The notes under the pieces are model-generated. The model did not search any database, was not told the origin of the DNA, and worked only from the letters and a program-made list of their open reading frames with translations. Position numbers and translations under genes: made by a program. From NCBI GenBank assembly GCA_019638475.1, contig JAHBTR010000002.1, positions 1 to 64,000 on the forward strand: a stretch of 64,000 nt of DNA. The letters run 5' to 3'. Source of the DNA: Chitinophagaceae bacterium. Its GTDB lineage: Bacteria > Bacteroidota > Bacteroidia > Chitinophagales > Chitinophagaceae. Of the stretch, positions 50,480 through 58,479 are shown piece by piece (the first letter of the stretch is position 1; every line of letters begins with the position of its first letter).

Positions 50480-51132
50480 AGTTCGTTTATTTTTTTCATT
50501 ACATTTTCTACTATTGCATCGCAATAAATTAAATTAAATTCGTACAGTTCTTTGTAAGAGTATGACTTTGTTAATTCATCTCTCAACATACTTTTTGCTC
50601 TGTTCAGTCTTATTTTTACATTAGATTCTGTAATGTTTAGTAAGTCTGCTGTTTCTGCTACACTAAAACCATTAATTTCTCTTAATGAAAATGTAATACG
50701 ATAATCATTAGGAATTTTGCTAAGAGCATCTTCAATTATACTTCCTAACTCTTTGTTATGAACCACTTTGCCTGTATTGTTTTGACTAACAAACAAAGGT
50801 TTTGATTGCTCATGTACATCTTGCATAATTTTTTCATTTTTAAAACTTAATTTTTCTTTTTTTCTATAACAATTATTCATCATTATTCTTACAATCCATG
50901 TTTTAAAATCAGCACGACCTTCAAATTTTGATAAATGCTTATAGGCATCTATAAAAGTATCTTGCATTAAATCTTGTGTATCTTCATGGTTGTAGTTATA
51001 AGACCTTCCAATTTTATATAAGTATGGATTAAATCTTCTAATAATTATTTCATACAAAGATTTTTCACCATTTTCTACAATACGTTTAATGATGTCAGTT
51101 TCAGAAAGTTGCTCAGACAAATTAACATTCAT
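50476..51132 (-). CDS. ECF-type RNA polymerase sigma factor (218 aa)
   Basis: Region 2 lies at about 25-95 (YLYKIGRSYNYNHEDTQDLMQDTFIDAYKHLSKFEGRADFKTWIVRIMMNNCYRKK) and region 4 at about 140-190 (LSKIPNDYRITFSLREINGFSVAETADLLNITESNVKIRLNRAKSMLRDEL). A C-terminal extension of about 30 residues (YSYKELYEFNLIYCDAIVENVMKKI) is seen in a subset of Bacteroidota ECF factors. No anti-sigma gene is adjacent; instead the stop codon overlaps the folE start by 4 nt, so sigma and enzyme are translationally coupled. Confidence 0.9.
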   Translation of the reverse strand: MNVNLSEQLSETDIIKRIVENGEKSLYEIIIRRFNPYLYKIGRSYNYNHEDTQDLMQDTFIDAYKHLSKFEGRADFKTWIVRIMMNNCYRKKEKLSFKNEKIMQDVHEQSKPLFVSQNNTGKVVHNKELGSIIEDALSKIPNDYRITFSLREINGFSVAETADLLNITESNVKIRLNRAKSMLRDELTKSYSYKELYEFNLIYCDAIVENVMKKINEL

Positions 51133-51210
51133 AAATAAATATAATTTTTAACTGTTATTATACTATTAGAGTAATGATAGTATTAAAAGGTTACAGATTT
51201 TTATAAAATA

Positions 51211-52038
51211 TTATAAAGCAGAAAATAAAATTCTTGCACCAACAATAGCTAATGAAATGGCTAATGCTTTTAATATAAATTTTCCTTTCACTTTTCTGGA
51301 AAGTTTTGCTCCTAAAATTGCACCAGGTATAACGCCTAAAGCCAATGATAGTATCATTCTTAGCGTTTCTATATCTTCGTAACTACCTTCTAAATAATGA
51401 ATAAAAACACTTACCGAAGACATAATGGCTAAAATAAAATGTGAAGTTGCTGTGGCAATATGTACAGGAAAAAGTAACCACTCTGCCATAGCAGGCACAT
51501 GAATAATACCACCACCAATGCCTAATAAAGGAGAAAAGAAACCAACAAATATGCTAAGTAAAATACCATTTTTTAAGTTATAGCTGTATTCATAAGTTTC
51601 GCCATATTTATCTGTAATTTTTTGATGTGTATGACCAGCACTTTTTTTATGTAATGTAAAATTTTTTTTCTTACCTCCTCTGAAAAATAAAAAAACAGAT
51701 AATAAAATTAATACTAAACCAAAAATAATATTGAACTGATGCTTTGGTAAAACTTTTGTAGTCAATACACCTAATATAGAACCAGGTATAGTAGCAAGTG
51801 CAAAAATAAATCCTGCTTTATAATCTACTCTTTTAGAACGTATATAAGCTACAGAACCTGTAGAGGCATTAATAGCTACTATAGCAATAGAAATAGCAGT
51901 AATATGTTGTGGACTTAATTCAGGAAATAATAAAATAAGCACAGGCACAAGAATAAAACCACCACCAGCTCCTATCAGTGTTCCTACTGTTCCAATACCA
52001 AATCCTAATAAAACTAAAAGAATAAAAGTTTCAGTCAT
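51211..52038 (-). CDS. TSUP (TauE/SafE) family permease (275 aa)
   Basis: About eight membrane segments in two halves, each beginning with the Gly-rich repeat of the family: GFGIGTVGTLIGAGGGFILVPVLILLFPE near the N-terminus and VGFFSPLLGIGGGIIHVPAMAEWL in the middle, separated by a cytoplasmic loop with HKKSAGHTHQKITDKYGETYEY. TSUP proteins move sulfite, thiosulfate or organosulfur anions; the His-rich loop is odd, but the substrate cannot be inferred. Confidence 0.9.
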   Translation of the reverse strand: MTETFILLVLLGFGIGTVGTLIGAGGGFILVPVLILLFPELSPQHITAISIAIVAINASTGSVAYIRSKRVDYKAGFIFALATIPGSILGVLTTKVLPKHQFNIIFGLVLILLSVFLFFRGGKKKNFTLHKKSAGHTHQKITDKYGETYEYSYNLKNGILLSIFVGFFSPLLGIGGGIIHVPAMAEWLLFPVHIATATSHFILAIMSSVSVFIHYLEGSYEDIETLRMILSLALGVIPGAILGAKLSRKVKGKFILKALAISLAIVGARILFSAL

Positions 52039-52101
52039 ACACTTGGTAGTTTATCTGTATTGTATAAGAAAGAGTAATACAGCGTTAGTGTTATTTGTTC
52101 A

Positions 52102-52791
52102 TTATATTACAACAGGATTTGCGCTATCTATTATTCTACCTTTTTCTGTTTTAAGCATACGCCCTGGATATCTACTTATAACAATAAAATCATGTGTAGC
52201 CATTAAAATAGAAGTGCCAAAATCTTTTGCTATGTAAAATAATAGTTGCATTATTTCATCACTGGTTTCTGGGTCTAAATTTCCTGTTGGTTCATCTGCC
52301 AAAATAACTTTTGGCGAGTTTAATAAAGCTCTGGCAATATCAAGACGTTGCTGCTCTCCACCACTCATCTCAAAAGGCATTTTAAAACCCTTGCTGCGTA
52401 AGCCTACTTTTTCTAATACATCATTTATTTTTTCGCCCATTAATTTTTCATCTTTCCATCCTGTAGCTTTTAAAACAAACTTTAAATTTTCATATACATT
52501 TCTGTCTGTCAGAAGCTGAAAATCTTGAAATACTACACCTAAATTTCTTCTCAGAAAAGGTACTTTTTTCCAATTCATATCTCTCAAATCAAATCCTACT
52601 ACATTACCTGTTCCTTCTTTTAAGGGCAATTCGCCATACAAAGTTTTTAATAAACTACTTTTACCAGTACCTGTTTTTCCTACTAAATAAACAAACTCTC
52701 CTTTTTCTATATTTAAGTTTACATCTTGTAAAATAAGGCTATTACCTTGATAAATATTAGCACCTCTTAATTGAATAACTGTTTCAGACAT
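52102..52791 (-). CDS. ftsE: FtsE-like ABC ATPase (229 aa)
   Basis: An ATPase expected to act with FtsX at the divisome to control peptidoglycan hydrolases. Walker A is GKTGTGKSSLLKTLYGELP, followed by FLRRNLGVVFQDFQLL, signature MSGGEQQRLDIARALL and Walker B VILADEPTGNLDPETS. The upstream frame to 52866 is unlikely; the ATG at 52791 (MSETVIQLRGANIYQG) is standard. ftsX is not adjacent. It could instead be a LolD-like ATPase, but the TLYGELPLKEG segment favours FtsE. Confidence 0.85.
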   Translation of the reverse strand: MSETVIQLRGANIYQGNSLILQDVNLNIEKGEFVYLVGKTGTGKSSLLKTLYGELPLKEGTGNVVGFDLRDMNWKKVPFLRRNLGVVFQDFQLLTDRNVYENLKFVLKATGWKDEKLMGEKINDVLEKVGLRSKGFKMPFEMSGGEQQRLDIARALLNSPKVILADEPTGNLDPETSDEIMQLLFYIAKDFGTSILMATHDFIVISRYPGRMLKTEKGRIIDSANPVVI

Positions 52792-52946
52792 GAAATTTGT
52801 TTTTATAATTACAAAGCTATAAGTACAATATTGTTTTTCTGCATAAATACTATGCACAAAGTGCAATAATATGTTAAGAAATTTGATGAATAAAATTATT
52901 GATACGCAAATTGTAGCAAAGCTATTGTGCTTTCAGAAAAAAAATA

Positions 52947-53954
52947 TCAAATAATATTGACCTCTCTTTGTAGTGTTATACCAAATTTATTTTGTACATC
53001 TGTTATAATAGCTTTACTCAAATCAACAATTTCTTTACCAGTAGCATTGCCATAATTTATCAATACCAATGCTTGTTTTGAATGACATCCAACATCATTT
53101 TTTCTATAACCTTTCCAGCCACTTTGTTCTATAAGCCATGCTGCCGATATTTTTTTTGATTGATTATGTTCATTATAACCATTTAGTGTAGGATGCACTT
53201 TTTTTAATTCTTCAAATTGTACAGAACTGATAATAGGATTTTTAAAAAAACTACCAGCATTAGGTAATTCAGCAGGATTGGGCAATTTAGAAGAACGAAT
53301 TTGAATAACAGCGTCAGATATGGCTTTTGCAGACAATGTAGTAATTTTCATTTTTTGCAATGCTGCTTCTATAGCACCATAACTAATATGGTATGTTGGT
53401 TTTTTATTTAAACGAAATGTAACATTCAATATCACAAACTGGTTTTTATATTTTCCTTTAAACACACTTTCTCTGTAACCAAATGCACAATCAGCTAACG
53501 AAAATTGTACTATCTTTTTTTCTTTTATATGATACGCTTCTAATGCATAAAAAATATCTTTCACTTCTACACCATAAGCTCCAATATTTTGAATAGGACT
53601 TGCACCTACACATCCTGGTATCAAACTTAAATTTTCAATTCCTTGATAATGGTTATTAATACAATACAACACAAGTTGATGCCACACTTCTCCAGCAGCA
53701 GCTTTTACATAATAAAATTCATCATCTTCTTTTACAAGTTCTATTCCTTTCAATTCATTTTTTACAACCAAACCATCAAAATTTTTTGTAAAAAGAATAT
53801 TGCTTCCACCGCCAAGTATCAATAAAGAATTGGTAGTGTATTCAAGCAATTCTTGCATCTGCTCAAATGATGAGAAAGCAGCAAATAATTTTGCAGTTAC
53901 TTGTGTATTAAAAGTATGATACGGTTTTAAAGAAATATTTTCTTGTAGCTGCAT
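52947..53954 (-). CDS. murB: UDP-N-acetylenolpyruvoylglucosamine reductase (335 aa)
   Basis: The NADPH/FAD enzyme that makes UDP-MurNAc. The FAD domain has LILGGGSNILF, SLIPGCVGASPIQNIGAYGVEVKD and GYRESVFKG; the C-terminal part has LPNAGSFFKNP, the catalytic Ser/Glu region and QALVLINYGNATG. It is of the type I (E. coli-like, longer) form. It diverges from the mraZ cluster, with 455 bp between them. Confidence 0.95.
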   Translation of the reverse strand: MQLQENISLKPYHTFNTQVTAKLFAAFSSFEQMQELLEYTTNSLLILGGGSNILFTKNFDGLVVKNELKGIELVKEDDEFYYVKAAAGEVWHQLVLYCINNHYQGIENLSLIPGCVGASPIQNIGAYGVEVKDIFYALEAYHIKEKKIVQFSLADCAFGYRESVFKGKYKNQFVILNVTFRLNKKPTYHISYGAIEAALQKMKITTLSAKAISDAVIQIRSSKLPNPAELPNAGSFFKNPIISSVQFEELKKVHPTLNGYNEHNQSKKISAAWLIEQSGWKGYRKNDVGCHSKQALVLINYGNATGKEIVDLSKAIITDVQNKFGITLQREVNII

Positions 53955-54409
53955 AATGCAAAGTAAAAGAAATGTGTTATAGAATTTTCTTTGGTCAATT
54001 TTATTATAGTTTCCATTTTATTAGATAAAGGAGCTTTTTTACCTTCACTTTTTCCCACTTTTTTAAGAAAATGTAAAAGAAGAAGCAAATAAAATAAGCC
54101 TAAATAAATATTTTGATAGATTGATTTTTTTAATAAGATTAAATTTTATTCACCTTAAATGCTGATAAAATAAGCATTTTTTCCCACTTTCACTTGATTT
54201 TAGTGTAACTAATGAACTCTACACAGCTTATACACATTTATTCACATGTTATTCACTGTTATTTTAGTTAAATTTCTATCAAAGCTAATAAATACAATGG
54301 TTTTGTTAAAAATTTGACTGTGGATAAATACAAGTGCTCTTTTTGTGTTTAAAAGTGGTAAAATGTGTTATTTTGTGTCATTAAATGGTAAAACAATAAT
54401 TTATAACTA
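53955..54409. other. 455-bp divergent intergenic region upstream of mraZ
   Basis: No gene. It contains inverted TGGGA-type motifs (ttcccac at 54052..54058 and 54181..54187), a small hairpin aaatgct/agcattt followed by T-run at 54157..54185, the DnaA-box cluster 54228..54327, and two tggtaaaa motifs 30 bp apart (54356..54363, 54386..54393) just before mraZ that could be MraZ operator repeats. Confidence 0.5.
54228..54327. promoter_or_regulatory. Cluster of DnaA-box matches (candidate origin or DnaA-controlled promoter)
   Basis: Perfect TTATNCACA matches are at 54228..54236 (TTATACACA), 54238..54246 (TTATTCACA) and, inverted, 54319..54327 (TGTGGATAA, the strongest consensus). A one-mismatch box TTATTCACT is at 54249..54257. 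The first three are phased at 10 and 11 bp on one face of the helix. Only isolated perfect matches were noticed elsewhere (16016..16024 and 47334..47342). Confidence 0.45.
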
Positions 54410-54880
54410 ATGATACTAAATCTTCTTGGCGAATACGAAGCAACGATTGATTCAAAAGGTCGTTTTCTGGTGCCAGGCAGCTTAAAAAAACAGCTACCTG
54501 AAGGAGATAGTCGTTTGGTTATAAGCAGAGGCATAGAAAAATGTTTAACACTTTATCCTATGTCAAGTTGGGAACCTATTGTAGCACGTATTCGTTCATT
54601 GAACGATTTTGACCCAAAAGTAAGAGAATTTAAACGTTTGTTTTTAGGTGGTGCTACAGAAGTAGAATTAGATGGTGCAGGAAGATTATTGTTACCACAA
54701 CAACTAAAGGAATATGCAGGTCTTAGTAAGGATATTACTCTTGCTGCCGACCTTGACAAAATAAATATCTGGGATTCTGGTAAGTACAAACAGTTCTTTG
54801 AGGATTTTTCACCTGAAACATTCAGCAATTTAGCTGCAACTGTAATGGCAGGAAGTAATAATGACATTGAAAAAAGTTGA
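54410..54880 (+). CDS. mraZ: Transcriptional regulator MraZ (156 aa)
   Basis: First gene of the division and cell-wall cluster and usually its own repressor. It shows the two AbrB-like halves: LGEYEATIDSKGRFLVPGSLKKQL (about 4-28) and the second FLGGATEVELDGAGRLLLPQQLKEYAGLSKDITLAADLDKINIWD (about 80-125). Length is normal. The next gene begins within a few bases. Confidence 0.95.
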   Translation: MILNLLGEYEATIDSKGRFLVPGSLKKQLPEGDSRLVISRGIEKCLTLYPMSSWEPIVARIRSLNDFDPKVREFKRLFLGGATEVELDGAGRLLLPQQLKEYAGLSKDITLAADLDKINIWDSGKYKQFFEDFSPETFSNLAATVMAGSNNDIEKS

Positions 54881-54882
54881 TT

Positions 54883-55833
54883 ATGGTAATGATGGAAAAC
54901 AAATTACCCAATCAACCAATTAATCAATCAACCAATTATCACACACCTGTCCTTTATAATGAAACACTAAAGGCTTTAAACATTAACCCAAGTGGTGTGT
55001 ATGTAGATTGTACGTTTGGTGGTGGTGGTCATAGCAAAGGAATTATAGAACAATTAAATAGTGAAGGAAAACTATTTGCTTTTGACCAAGATGTAGATGC
55101 ACAAAAAAATATTCTGAACGATAATAGAATAATTTTTGTACCACACAACTTTCGCTATCTACAAAAATTTTTAAGGCTTCATAAAGTACAGCAGATAGAT
55201 GGTTTATTAGCAGACCTTGGTGTTAGCTCTCATCAATTTGATGAAGGAAGTCGTGGCTTCTCTACAAGATTTGATGGACCATTAGATATGAGAATGAGTG
55301 TAAGTACACAAGCTACTGCTGCAAGTATTTTACAATCATATTCAGAACAGCAGTTGCACAAACTTTTTGAACAGTATGGAGAGGTAACCAATGCAAAAAC
55401 ATTGGCAAAACACATAGTTCAAAATAGACAAAAGCAACCATTGCAAACCATAGAGCAGTTTAAAATGCTAATTCATTCAGTAGTGAAAGGAAATCCTAAT
55501 AAGTACTTGGCTCAGGTGTTTCAGGCTTTACGCATAGAAGTAAATGAAGAAATAGAAGCATTGAAAGAAATGCTAATGCAGTTGAATGATGTTATAAAAC
55601 CAGGTGGACGTGCAGCCATCATCACCTTTCATTCTTTAGAAGATAGAGTAGTGAAGAATTTTTTTCGTAGCGGTTCATTGCAAAATGAATTGCCTGAAAA
55701 TCCTTTTGCTACAGGTGCTAAAGAAAAACTTTGGAAAAATGTAACAGCAAAACCAATTACAGCATCAAACGAAGAATTGACAATAAATAAAAGAAGCCGA
55801 AGTGCAAAATTGAGGGTTGCTGAAAAAATTTGA
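54883..55833 (+). CDS. rsmH: 16S rRNA (cytosine-1402-N4)-methyltransferase (316 aa)
   Basis: MraW family: YHTPVLYNETLKAL, DCTFGGGGHSKGIIE, FDQDVDAQKNI, LGVSSHQFDEGSRGFSTRFDGPLDMRM, RIEVNEEIEAL and ITFHSLEDRVVKNFF. The start is uncertain (ATGs at 54883, 54889 and 54892). The N-terminus before the conserved YHTPVLYNE has an additional stretch (NKLPNQPINQSTN) encoded by a phrase-like repeat, ccaatcaaccaattaatc, at about 54907..54940. Confidence 0.95.
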   Translation: MVMMENKLPNQPINQSTNYHTPVLYNETLKALNINPSGVYVDCTFGGGGHSKGIIEQLNSEGKLFAFDQDVDAQKNILNDNRIIFVPHNFRYLQKFLRLHKVQQIDGLLADLGVSSHQFDEGSRGFSTRFDGPLDMRMSVSTQATAASILQSYSEQQLHKLFEQYGEVTNAKTLAKHIVQNRQKQPLQTIEQFKMLIHSVVKGNPNKYLAQVFQALRIEVNEEIEALKEMLMQLNDVIKPGGRAAIITFHSLEDRVVKNFFRSGSLQNELPENPFATGAKEKLWKNVTAKPITASNEELTINKRSRSAKLRVAEKI

Positions 55834-55869
55834 TTAAATAAAAATAAGTAAAACAAATATTTTTTATTA

Positions 55870-56244
55870 ATGACAGAACAAGAAAACATACAAGAAGCCG
55901 AACAAACAAAAGGGAAAAAAAATAAAACCAAAAGTTTAAGCTCTCTTTTCAACTCTCAATGGCTTACAAGCAATATGAGTTTCTTTTTGTTTTTGAGTTT
56001 ATTGGCAGTAATATATATAGCTAATGGACATTGGGCAGATAGAACTGTAAGAAATATAGACAAAGCCAAAAAAGAATTAAGAGACTTACAGTTTGAATAT
56101 AAAACAGTAAAAGCAGAATTGATGCACAAAAGCGAAGAAGCAGAAATACTAAAAGCTGTAGAACCATTAGGATTAAAAATAAATACAGAAGTTCCGAAAA
56201 GATTAAAAATAATTTCTGAGAAAGAAGAAAAAGGTAAAAAATAA
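55870..56244 (+). CDS. ftsL: FtsL-like division protein (124 aa)
   Basis: Position between rsmH and ftsI and a bitopic design identify it: a basic cytoplasmic N-terminus (1-35), one membrane segment (about 36-53, MSFFLFLSLLAVIYIANG), then a periplasmic helix with heptad-like charges (RNIDKAKKELRDLQFEYKTVKAELMHKSEEAEILKAVEPLGLKI). FtsL forms the FtsQLB scaffold that activates FtsW-FtsI. The sequence is weakly conserved, so the call rests on architecture and context. Confidence 0.8.
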   Translation: MTEQENIQEAEQTKGKKNKTKSLSSLFNSQWLTSNMSFFLFLSLLAVIYIANGHWADRTVRNIDKAKKELRDLQFEYKTVKAELMHKSEEAEILKAVEPLGLKINTEVPKRLKIISEKEEKGKK

Positions 56245-56264
56245 TTAATTAAAGTATTACTTGA

Positions 56265-58379
56265 GTGGAAGTAAAAAAAGACATACTGTGGCGAGTTTAT
56301 TTATCCTTTATTGGAATTGCTTTAGTGTGTTTTGTAATAATAGGTAAAGCCTTTTATATACAACAAGTACAAGGAAAATATTGGCGAGGAATGAGTGATA
56401 GCTTACATCAACGCATTGAAGAAATTGATGCAGAAAGAGGAACAATATTTAGCGAAAATGGAGAAATGCTAAGTACAAGTATTCCTCAGTTTGATGTGTA
56501 TATAGATTTTGCAGCAGAAGGATTAAGAGAAAAAAGTGGTAAACGCTTTCGTGAAAATTTAGATTCATTAAGTTTTTGTTTAAGTCAATTATTTAAAGAC
56601 AAAACAGAAGCAGAATATAAAGCTCTTTTAAATAAAGGATATAACGGGAAGAAAAGATACTATCCATTAAAGAAGAATGTTTCTTATAGAGATTATCAGC
56701 TATTGAAAACATTACCCTTAGTTCGTCTTGGTAGAAACAAAAGTGGTTTTATTACGGAAGATAAAAATATTCGTCTGAATCCCTATAAAATGCTTGCATT
56801 TAGAACTATTGGTTTAGCCAGAGATTCTTTTAAAGTAGGTTTAGAAATGACTTATGATAGTTTATTGAAAGGACGTATTGGTAAAAGATTGGTTCGTTCT
56901 ATAGCAGGTGGTGTAGCAGTACCTGTAGATGATTATCAAATAGAACCAGAAAGTGGAAAAGATATTGTAACAACATTAGATGTATTTATTCAAGAAGTAA
57001 CAGAAAATGCTTTATTGAAAATGATGGAAAAAAATGAAGCAGAAAATGGTTGTGCAATAGTAATGGAAACTAAAACAGGAAAAATAAAAGCTATTGCTAA
57101 TCTTGGCAGAAAAAATGATAATAGTTACTTCGAAGATTTTAATTATGCTATCAGTCCTTCTGAACCAGGCTCTACCTTTAAACTCATTACATTACTTTCT
57201 TTATTAGAAGATAAAAAAGTAACCCTAAACTCTGTTGTAAACTTGCAAGGAGGTGTATGGAATATAAATGGAAGAACAGTTTATGATAGTGAAATACATG
57301 GAAAAGGTGAAGTAACAGTAAAACAAGCTTTTGAATTAAGTAGTAATGTAGGTATGGCAAAATTAGCTTGGAATGGCTATGCATCAGCACCTTCAAAATT
57401 CATACGTCATTTACAAGCCTTAAATATAGATAAACCAACAGGCATAGATATTACAGGCGAAAGAAGACCCACTATGTATAAACCAGGCGACAAACATTGG
57501 AGCTCTATAACATTGCCTTGGATGGCTTTTGGTTACAATCTTTTAATAACACCATTACAAACATTATCTCTTTACAATGCTGTAGCTAATAATGGCACAA
57601 TGCTAAAGCCTTATTTATTAAATGCAGTACAAGTTGAAGGAAAAATATTAAAAGAATTTAAACCAACTGTTTCTATAGAAAAAATTTGTAGCAATGAAAC
57701 ATTAGCTCAATTAAAAGAAAGTTTAGAAGGAGTATGTATTGAAGGAACTGCTAAAAGACTTTTTAATAATACACCTTATAAAGTAGCAGGCAAAACAGGA
57801 ACAGCATTAGTAGCAAATGGCAATAAAGGTTATACAGAAAAAATTTATCAAAGCTCTTTTGCAGGATATTTTCCTGCCGAAGACCCTCAATACACCATTA
57901 TTGTAGTGATAAAAAATAAACCTTTTGCTGCTAACTATTATGGAGCTTCTGTAGCTGGTCCAGTATTTAAAGAAATTGCAGATAGATTATATACAACACG
58001 TATAAAACATGCTGCTCCAAATATTGATTCATTAAATAGTTCTGATAGTGTTCTATACAGTTTTGCAGGAAATAAAAATGATATAGAACAAATAACAAAA
58101 GGATTACAAATAAAATTAAATGACCAAAGTTTATTAGAAGATGATTGGTTAAATGTAGCACTAAAAAACAAAACGGCTATTGCAAAAAAGAAAAATGTAG
58201 CAACTAATCGTATGCCTACATTAAGAGGTTTAGGATTAAAAGATGCTATAACCATTTGTGAAAATATGGGACTTAAAGTGAGTGTTAAAGGAAAAGGAAG
58301 AGTGATTAATCAATCACTATCTGAAGGACAATTAATAGCAAGAGGTCAAGTAATTAATATTGAATTAGGCTCCCTTTAG
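56265..58379 (+). CDS. ftsI: Septal penicillin-binding protein 3 with PASTA domain (704 aa)
   Basis: A division transpeptidase. It has a membrane anchor (about 9-30), a pedestal domain, and a transpeptidase with nucleophile in PGSTFK (Ser303, Lys306), SSN (359-361) and KTGTA (510-514). A single PASTA domain occupies about 651-704 (MPTLRGLGLKDAITICENMGLKVSVKGKGRVINQSL). The start is a GTG at 56265. The PASTA unit is usual for Bacteroidota FtsI. Confidence 0.95.
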   Translation: MEVKKDILWRVYLSFIGIALVCFVIIGKAFYIQQVQGKYWRGMSDSLHQRIEEIDAERGTIFSENGEMLSTSIPQFDVYIDFAAEGLREKSGKRFRENLDSLSFCLSQLFKDKTEAEYKALLNKGYNGKKRYYPLKKNVSYRDYQLLKTLPLVRLGRNKSGFITEDKNIRLNPYKMLAFRTIGLARDSFKVGLEMTYDSLLKGRIGKRLVRSIAGGVAVPVDDYQIEPESGKDIVTTLDVFIQEVTENALLKMMEKNEAENGCAIVMETKTGKIKAIANLGRKNDNSYFEDFNYAISPSEPGSTFKLITLLSLLEDKKVTLNSVVNLQGGVWNINGRTVYDSEIHGKGEVTVKQAFELSSNVGMAKLAWNGYASAPSKFIRHLQALNIDKPTGIDITGERRPTMYKPGDKHWSSITLPWMAFGYNLLITPLQTLSLYNAVANNGTMLKPYLLNAVQVEGKILKEFKPTVSIEKICSNETLAQLKESLEGVCIEGTAKRLFNNTPYKVAGKTGTALVANGNKGYTEKIYQSSFAGYFPAEDPQYTIIVVIKNKPFAANYYGASVAGPVFKEIADRLYTTRIKHAAPNIDSLNSSDSVLYSFAGNKNDIEQITKGLQIKLNDQSLLEDDWLNVALKNKTAIAKKKNVATNRMPTLRGLGLKDAITICENMGLKVSVKGKGRVINQSLSEGQLIARGQVINIELGSL

Positions 58380-58450
58380 TTGATACAAAGGGAAAATAGA
58401 AGGAAGTAAAAAAATAGGGTAAAAACTAAAAAAAACGAACAAACCAAAGC

Positions 58451-58477
58451 CCCTCTTTTGTAGGGATTTTGGAAGGC
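58451..58477 (-). repeat. Copy of the cctccctaaatccctcc element abutting murE
   Basis: The reverse complement (gccttccaaaatccctacaa...) matches the left arm of the metG element at 5271..5297 at 23 of 27 positions. It ends 2 nt before the murE ATG, so it occupies the place of the ribosome-binding region. Confidence 0.65.
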
Positions 58478-58479
58478 TT

